Positions 13,425-17,401 of a stretch of DNA of 17,401 nt are shown in pieces (within the stretch, counting starts at the first letter, position 1; the number at the start of each line of letters is the position of its first letter). Under the pieces are notes generated by a model that saw nothing but the letters and a program-made list of their open reading frames with translations, did no database searches and was not told the origin of the DNA. Source of the DNA: JASEJA01 sp038872535 (GTDB lineage Archaea; Thermoproteota; Bathyarchaeia; Bathyarchaeales; Bathycorpusculaceae). The stretch covers positions 1-17,401 of the forward strand of contig JAVZJY010000024.1 of the NCBI GenBank assembly GCA_038872535.1, in the 5' to 3' direction. The position numbers and the translations under genes are program-made.

Positions 13425-15701
13425 TTGCGAGTCAAAGTTAATGTTACTGGCATAGTTCAAGGCGTAGGCTTTCGTCCATTCATTTACCGCACTGCCATAA
13501 AAAATGGTTTAAAAGGTTACGTTAGAAACCGCGGTGATGCTGGCGTAGAAATCCTACTGGAAGGAGAAGAGAATCAAATAAAACAATTCTTGGAGGATTT
13601 AAAAGAAAATAAGCCTCCTCTAGCGCAAATCCACGAAGTTCTTGTGAAAAAGTTAGGTGGAAAGAACACTTTTGATACATTCAAAATTTACAAAAGTTCT
13701 GAAGAGGCGGAGCTTTCAGGTTCGGTTATTCCGCCTGATGTAGCCATATGCGACAATTGCCTAAAAGAGCTTAGAGACCCCAAAAACCAGCGATATGAAT
13801 ATTTTTTTATAACTTGCACTGACTGCGGTCCAAGATACACAATAATTGAAGATTTGCCCTATGACCGTGAAAATACGACTATGCGAGATTTTGCCATGTG
13901 CCCCTTCTGCTATGGAGAGTATGTGGATCCATTGAATAGGCGTTTTCACGCTCAGACTGTGGCGTGTCCAAAGTGTGGACCAAAGGTGTATCTAACAAAT
14001 AACACTGGTCAACTAATGGAGTGTAAAGACCCGATTAGGGAGGCTGGTAAGCTCCTTTCAGAAGGTTTTATAGTGGCTATAAAAGGTTATGGGGGTTTTC
14101 ATGTTGCAACATCCACCGTGATGAATGAGCCTTTGGTTAGGCTTAGAAGGGTTAAGCATAGAAGCCAAAAGCCATTTGCCATAATGGCGAAAAGTTTGGA
14201 AACAGTGAAAACTTTTGCGGAAGTTAGCGAAAATGAAGAAAAGCTTTTGACTTCGTATACTCGTCCAATTGTTCTGCTGGACAAGAATGAGAAATATTAT
14301 CTTTCGGATTTGATTGCTCCGGGCTTGCACAATGTTGGCGTTATGTTGCCATACACGGGCTTGCATTACATGCTTTTCGATGGGGTGGATGAACCAGCTT
14401 TTGTTATGACCAGCGCAAATCCACCGAACCAGCCGATAATAAAGGATAATGATGAAGCTTTGCAAAGGCTGCGCGAAACTGTTGACTATTTTCTTTTCCA
14501 CAACCGCCGAATAGCCCACAGATGCGATGACTCCGTTATGCGCATGCATGGTAAGGAATTAGTTTTTATAAGACGCTCAAGGGGGTATGCTCCAGCTCCA
14601 ATAATGCTTAAGGAAAAGGCTAAACGTTGTGTTGTAGGTTTAGGCGGAGAACTAAATAATACCGCATGTGTTTTGCTTGGAAACAAAGCCTTCATTTCTC
14701 AACACATAGGCGATGTAGAAAACATTGAAACAAGGAATTTCTTAGAAAATGCAACCCGCCACCTAATTCGGCTGACAAACAGCAAAGTGGAAGCCGTAGC
14801 ATGCGATCTGCATCCGAAATTTACAACAACAAAACTAGCCCGAGAATTGGCAAAAGAAAACGGTTGGCAACTAATTCAAGTTCAACATCACTATGCGCAT
14901 GTTGCAGCCTTAATGGCTGAACACAACCTAAGCGAGATTGTTGGCATATGCTGCGATGGATACGGATATGGCATTGACGGCGGAGCATGGGGAGGCGAAA
15001 TCATGCTCGCCACAAGAGAAAACTCAGATTTCAAAAGAGTGGCACACCTTCAAAAACAGCCTCTGCTCGGCGGAGATTTGGCAACTCGTTATCCGCTTAG
15101 AATGGCAGCTGGGATGCTTTACAATAAAGTGGATGTTGAAAATTGGCTTCTACAAAATAAGCAGTACTTTCCACATGGCGAAAGCGAAATCCAAGTAATT
15201 CTCAAACAACTTGAAAAAGGCAGTAACATAATTGAAACAACAAGTTGTGGAAGAGTTTTGGATGCTGTTTCAGCAGTTTTGGGAATATGCTATGAACGCA
15301 CTTATGAGGGCGAACCAGCAATGAAACTTGAATCAGCCGCCATGAAAGGCATGGAAGTGCTGAAATTAAAACCAATAATAAAAAGTGATGTTTTAGATAC
15401 CACGGAAATGTTATACGAAATATTCGTAAACAGAGAAAACCATTCTAAGACGAATTTAGCCTATTCTGCCCATGCCTACCTAGCCAAAGGATTAGCAACA
15501 TTAGCCATAGAAAAAGCTATGGAAAACGGCGTCAAAACCATTGGTTTTTCCGGTGGAGTTGCATGCAATCAAATTTTATCTTTGGCTATGCGGAAAATTG
15601 TGGAAAAGGCTGGTTTGCGGTTCGTTATCCATGAGGCTGTTCCGCCTGGTGATGGAGGCTTGTCTTTTGGTCAAGCGGTTGTGGGCGGATTTTACATTTA
15701 A
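13425..15701 (+). CDS. hypF: Carbamoyltransferase HypF, NiFe-hydrogenase maturation
   Basis: Makes the cyanide ligand precursor: it converts carbamoyl phosphate and ATP to carbamoyl-AMP and transfers the carbamoyl group to the C-terminal cysteine of HypE. 758 residues, full length. Domains: acylphosphatase (1-90) with GVGFRPF (Arg17); a double zinc finger with four CxxC pairs at 109/112, 131/134, 159/162 and 181/184, spaced 18-24-18; a YrdC-like domain (about 200-380) with RRVKHRSQKPFAIM and MTSANPPNQPI; a Kae1-like domain (about 400-758) with the metal-site histidines HHYAHVAALMAEH near 489-501, GYGIDGGAWGGE and GFSGGVACNQ. The start is TTG; no in-frame ATG fits the conserved N-terminus VKVNVTGIVQGVGF. 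hypC follows after about 48 bases. hypE, hypA and hypB are not in the window. Confidence 0.96.
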   Translation: MRVKVNVTGIVQGVGFRPFIYRTAIKNGLKGYVRNRGDAGVEILLEGEENQIKQFLEDLKENKPPLAQIHEVLVKKLGGKNTFDTFKIYKSSEEAELSGSVIPPDVAICDNCLKELRDPKNQRYEYFFITCTDCGPRYTIIEDLPYDRENTTMRDFAMCPFCYGEYVDPLNRRFHAQTVACPKCGPKVYLTNNTGQLMECKDPIREAGKLLSEGFIVAIKGYGGFHVATSTVMNEPLVRLRRVKHRSQKPFAIMAKSLETVKTFAEVSENEEKLLTSYTRPIVLLDKNEKYYLSDLIAPGLHNVGVMLPYTGLHYMLFDGVDEPAFVMTSANPPNQPIIKDNDEALQRLRETVDYFLFHNRRIAHRCDDSVMRMHGKELVFIRRSRGYAPAPIMLKEKAKRCVVGLGGELNNTACVLLGNKAFISQHIGDVENIETRNFLENATRHLIRLTNSKVEAVACDLHPKFTTTKLARELAKENGWQLIQVQHHYAHVAALMAEHNLSEIVGICCDGYGYGIDGGAWGGEIMLATRENSDFKRVAHLQKQPLLGGDLATRYPLRMAAGMLYNKVDVENWLLQNKQYFPHGESEIQVILKQLEKGSNIIETTSCGRVLDAVSAVLGICYERTYEGEPAMKLESAAMKGMEVLKLKPIIKSDVLDTTEMLYEIFVNRENHSKTNLAYSAHAYLAKGLATLAIEKAMENGVKTIGFSGGVACNQILSLAMRKIVEKAGLRFVIHEAVPPGDGGLSFGQAVVGGFYI

Positions 15702-15749
15702 AACCATAACCAATTTATCTTTGTTAGCCTTTCGGGTGTAGTGATAAAG

Positions 15750-15980
15750 ATGTGTTTGGCTATTCCAGCGAAAGTCATCAATATTAAAGAAGACAAAGCC
15801 CAAGTGGATTTCGGCGAGGGCGTTTTAAGAGAAGTTAATGTTTCGCTTGTGGATGCTAAAATTGGTGATTATGTTTTGGTTCATGCTGGTTACGCCATTC
15901 AAGTTTTAAGCGAGAAAGAAGCTTTGGAAACCATAAGTTTATGGAATGAAATCCTCCAAGCAGAAGCCGAAACTAAATAG
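15750..15980 (+). CDS. hypC: Hydrogenase assembly chaperone HypC
   Basis: 76-residue OB-fold chaperone that carries the Fe(CN)2CO unit with HypD and delivers it to the hydrogenase large-subunit precursor. It starts MCLAIPAKV; Cys2, exposed once Met is removed, is the functional residue, which fixes the start at ATG 15750 rather than the in-frame GTG 15741. The other hallmark, HAGYAI, is present at about 50-55. The ribosome site is weak. hypD begins 14 bases after its stop, in line with the HypC-HypD complex being made from one message. HypC and its paralogue HybG cannot be told apart here. Confidence 0.94.
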   Translation: MCLAIPAKVINIKEDKAQVDFGEGVLREVNVSLVDAKIGDYVLVHAGYAIQVLSEKEALETISLWNEILQAEAETK

Positions 15981-15994
15981 TAGTTGATAGGGAA

Positions 15995-17083
15995 ATGGTT
16001 GAAAAGTTAAGGTTTAGAGACCCAAAGTTGGCGAAGCGCATAGCAGAAAAAATCCACGAAACTGTACCGAAAGAAACTCCAATTAAGATTTGTCATGTCT
16101 GCGGCACCCACGAATGGACAATTACGCATTATGGCATCCGCAGCCTCCTGCCAAAAAACATTGAAGTCATCGCTGGACCAGGCTGCCCAGTCTGCGTAAC
16201 ACCAGCATCCGAAGTTGACGAAGCCATACAACTAGCCCTAAAAGACATTGTTGTAACTTGTTTTGGCGATGTTCTGAGAGTTCCAGGCTCCAAAATGTCG
16301 CTTTTAGATGCTAAAGCTGAAGGCGCCGATGTCCGAATAGTTTACAGCGTTAGCGATGCTGTCAAAATGGCTGAGAAAGAACCGCAAAAAGAGTTTGTTT
16401 TTTTCGCCATTGGCTTTGAAACCACAGCACCATCTACAGCGGTGGAAATTCTGAAAAAGCCGCCCGAAAACCTTAGCTTTCTGGTTTCGCATCGCTTAAT
16501 TCCTCCAGCCATGAAAATGCTTGTCGAAATGAAAGACCTAAGCCTAAACGGTTTCATAGCTCCTGGGCATGTCAGCACGATTATTGGGCTTAAGCCTTAC
16601 GAAATTTTTCCAAAAAATTATGGTATGCCAACGGTTGTGGCTGGCTTTGAACCAGTAGACATATTGTTTGGCGTTTACATGATTTTGAAACAGTTGAGCG
16701 AAGGCAAACCACGCTTAGAAAACGAGTATACGCGGGCTGTGCATTGGGATGGAAACATAAAAGCGCAAAAAATTATGCAGAAAGTTTTCAGCGTTACAGA
16801 TGGCAACTGGCGTGGAATAGGAACAATCCCGCAATCCAAACTCCTTCTTGATGAGGAATATGCAGCCTACGATACTCACTTAAAACATGACGTGAAAGTT
16901 GAAAATGGCGTCGACATACAACACGGCTGCAAATGCCACCTCGTCATAATAGGAAAAATAAAACCAACAGAATGTCCACTATTTATGAAGACGTGCACGC
17001 CACAAAAGCCAGTTGGCGCCTGCATGGTTAGCATAGAAGGAACATGCCGCATATGGGCAAAGACAATAAATATAACAAAATAA
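15995..17083 (+). CDS. hypD: Hydrogenase maturation protein HypD
   Basis: FeS scaffold on which the Fe(CN)2CO cofactor is assembled with HypC and HypE. 362 residues, standard length, ATG preceded by ATAGGGA. The active-site cysteines are present: Cys36 in CHVCGTHEW and Cys64/Cys67 in GPGCPVC, with an additional Cys33. The middle has FAIGFETTAPS and FIAPGHVS. The C-terminal 4Fe-4S domain carries HGCKCH, ECPLFMKTC and GACMVSIEGTCRIW. No key residue is missing, so the product should be functional. It is the third gene of hypF-hypC-hypD. The adjacent AT-rich stretch begins the promoter of the small downstream peptide. Confidence 0.96.
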   Translation: MVEKLRFRDPKLAKRIAEKIHETVPKETPIKICHVCGTHEWTITHYGIRSLLPKNIEVIAGPGCPVCVTPASEVDEAIQLALKDIVVTCFGDVLRVPGSKMSLLDAKAEGADVRIVYSVSDAVKMAEKEPQKEFVFFAIGFETTAPSTAVEILKKPPENLSFLVSHRLIPPAMKMLVEMKDLSLNGFIAPGHVSTIIGLKPYEIFPKNYGMPTVVAGFEPVDILFGVYMILKQLSEGKPRLENEYTRAVHWDGNIKAQKIMQKVFSVTDGNWRGIGTIPQSKLLLDEEYAAYDTHLKHDVKVENGVDIQHGCKCHLVIIGKIKPTECPLFMKTCTPQKPVGACMVSIEGTCRIWAKTINITK

Positions 17084-17098
17084 AATAAATAAAAAATT
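17084..17098 (+). promoter_or_regulatory. TATA-like box before the small membrane peptide
   Basis: A 15-base A/T-only run (AATAAATAAAAAATT) begins right after the hypD stop. Its centre lies about 22-25 bases before ATG 17112, the spacing expected for a leaderless archaeal transcript. Confidence 0.4.
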
Positions 17099-17111
17099 GG
17101 ACTTGGTGTTT

Positions 17112-17234
17112 ATGTCTGACGAAGAATTAATATTAATGCTTGTAGCTTGGATACTCGTTGCTGTTGCCTTCTTCTCAATGAAGATATCTGCCGCACCTAC
17201 ACCGCCTTCTCAACCTCCTCCGCCTCCACCATGA
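17112..17234 (+). CDS. Small single-span membrane peptide with proline-rich tail (40 aa)
   Basis: ATG 17112 opens 40 codons ending in TGA. It has a short acidic N-terminus (MSDEE), then a hydrophobic stretch of about 18 residues (positions 6-22: LILMLVAWILVAVAFFS), a basic Lys24, and a tail made mostly of proline (APTPPSQ then six prolines). Charge placement (acidic before the helix, Lys after it) favours N-out/C-in, putting the proline tail in the cytoplasm. Codon choice looks coding rather than random, an A/T-rich promoter candidate sits at leaderless spacing, and a T-rich tract follows. I do not recognise the family. It lies directly after hypD, so a link to hydrogenase assembly or to a membrane hydrogenase encoded beyond the window is possible but only by position. 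Confidence 0.55.
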   Translation: MSDEELILMLVAWILVAVAFFSMKISAAPTPPSQPPPPPP

Positions 17235-17262
17235 TCCTTCACTCTCTTTATTTTTCTTTGGT
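17235..17262 (+). terminator. T-rich tract after the small peptide
   Basis: CACTCTCTTTATTTTTCTTTGG starts a few bases after the TGA and contains a run of five T and several of three. This fits an archaeal intrinsic terminator closing the hyp/peptide unit. Confidence 0.45.
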
Positions 17263-17330
17263 TGTTCAGAAACAAAACTGTACATTCTCGTTTTGTAAAA
17301 TTTGATTAAAATTGTATGATTTCATTATGG

Positions 17331-17401
17331 TTAACATATTCTTGGGACTGGGTCACCTATGGGTCTGGCTATTATTCTTTTTCCGCCGACAACGGTTTGC
17401 A
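17331..17401 (-). CDS. Possible 3' end of a minus-strand gene running off the window
   Basis: Reading leftwards from the edge, one frame gives 22 residues (QTVVGGKRIIARPIGDPVP then RIC) before TAA at 17333-17331. It has the basic character and AGA/ATA/GGC codon use typical of this genome's genes. Competing plus-strand openings exist (ATG 17316, 17327 and 17359 all stay open to the edge), so strand and identity are uncertain. No function can be given. Confidence 0.25.
   Translation of the reverse strand, partial: QTVVGGKRIIARPIGDPVPRIC

Noticed and set aside
14058..14549. Minus-strand open frame of 163 codons inside hypF
   Set aside because: It lies antisense to the YrdC-like domain of HypF, whose motifs are intact on the plus strand; composition is that of a shadow frame.
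15741..15749. GTG 15741 as the hypC start
   Set aside because: HypC needs Cys at position 2, which only ATG 15750 provides.

Overview
The window looks like archaeal chromosome from a metagenome assembly, most likely a Bathyarchaeia-type (TACK) lineage; that placement is inference. The signs are frequent TTG/GTG starts next to GGAG or GGTG ribosome sites, AT-rich TATA-like boxes ahead of transcription units, T-rich tracts after genes, heavy AGA/AGG/ATA codon use, and archaeal gene forms (thiolase paired with a DUF35 protein, HepT/MntA, a stand-alone 3-hydroxyacyl-CoA dehydrogenase with two C-terminal domains). Two runs of N (7248-7346 and 9105-9201) are scaffold joins with the flanking sequence written twice. 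Collapsing each duplication restores a single full-length gene.

Layout. 1-1266: 3' part of a GltD/NfnB-like NADPH-dependent flavin oxidoreductase. 1318-2088 (minus): a HepT/MntA toxin-antitoxin pair, with hepT apparently broken by a one-base frameshift. 2291-5255: etfB, etfA and an acyl-CoA dehydrogenase. 5376-7944: 3-hydroxyacyl-CoA dehydrogenase and a second, paralogous acyl-CoA dehydrogenase, overlapping by one base. 8001-8789: enoyl-CoA hydratase. 8855-10688: SCP2-type thiolase and its DUF35 zinc-ribbon/OB-fold partner. 10698-11501 (minus): alpha/beta hydrolase. 11566-13308: long-chain acyl-CoA ligase. 13425-17083: hypF, hypC, hypD for NiFe-hydrogenase maturation. 17112-17234: an unannotated 40-residue membrane peptide with a proline tail. 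The right edge holds only an ambiguous gene fragment.

Together the central block encodes every step of beta-oxidation: activation (ligase), first oxidation (two dehydrogenases passing electrons to EtfAB), hydration, second oxidation giving NADH, and thiolysis. No membrane ETF:quinone oxidoreductase is visible. The neighbouring NADPH/FeS oxidoreductase and the hydrogenase maturation genes make it reasonable, but unproven, that the electrons end up on ferredoxin, NAD(P)H or H2. The pathway could also run in the reductive direction. No CRISPR array, rRNA, tRNA or insertion sequence was seen, and no stretch over 300 bases lacks a gene.
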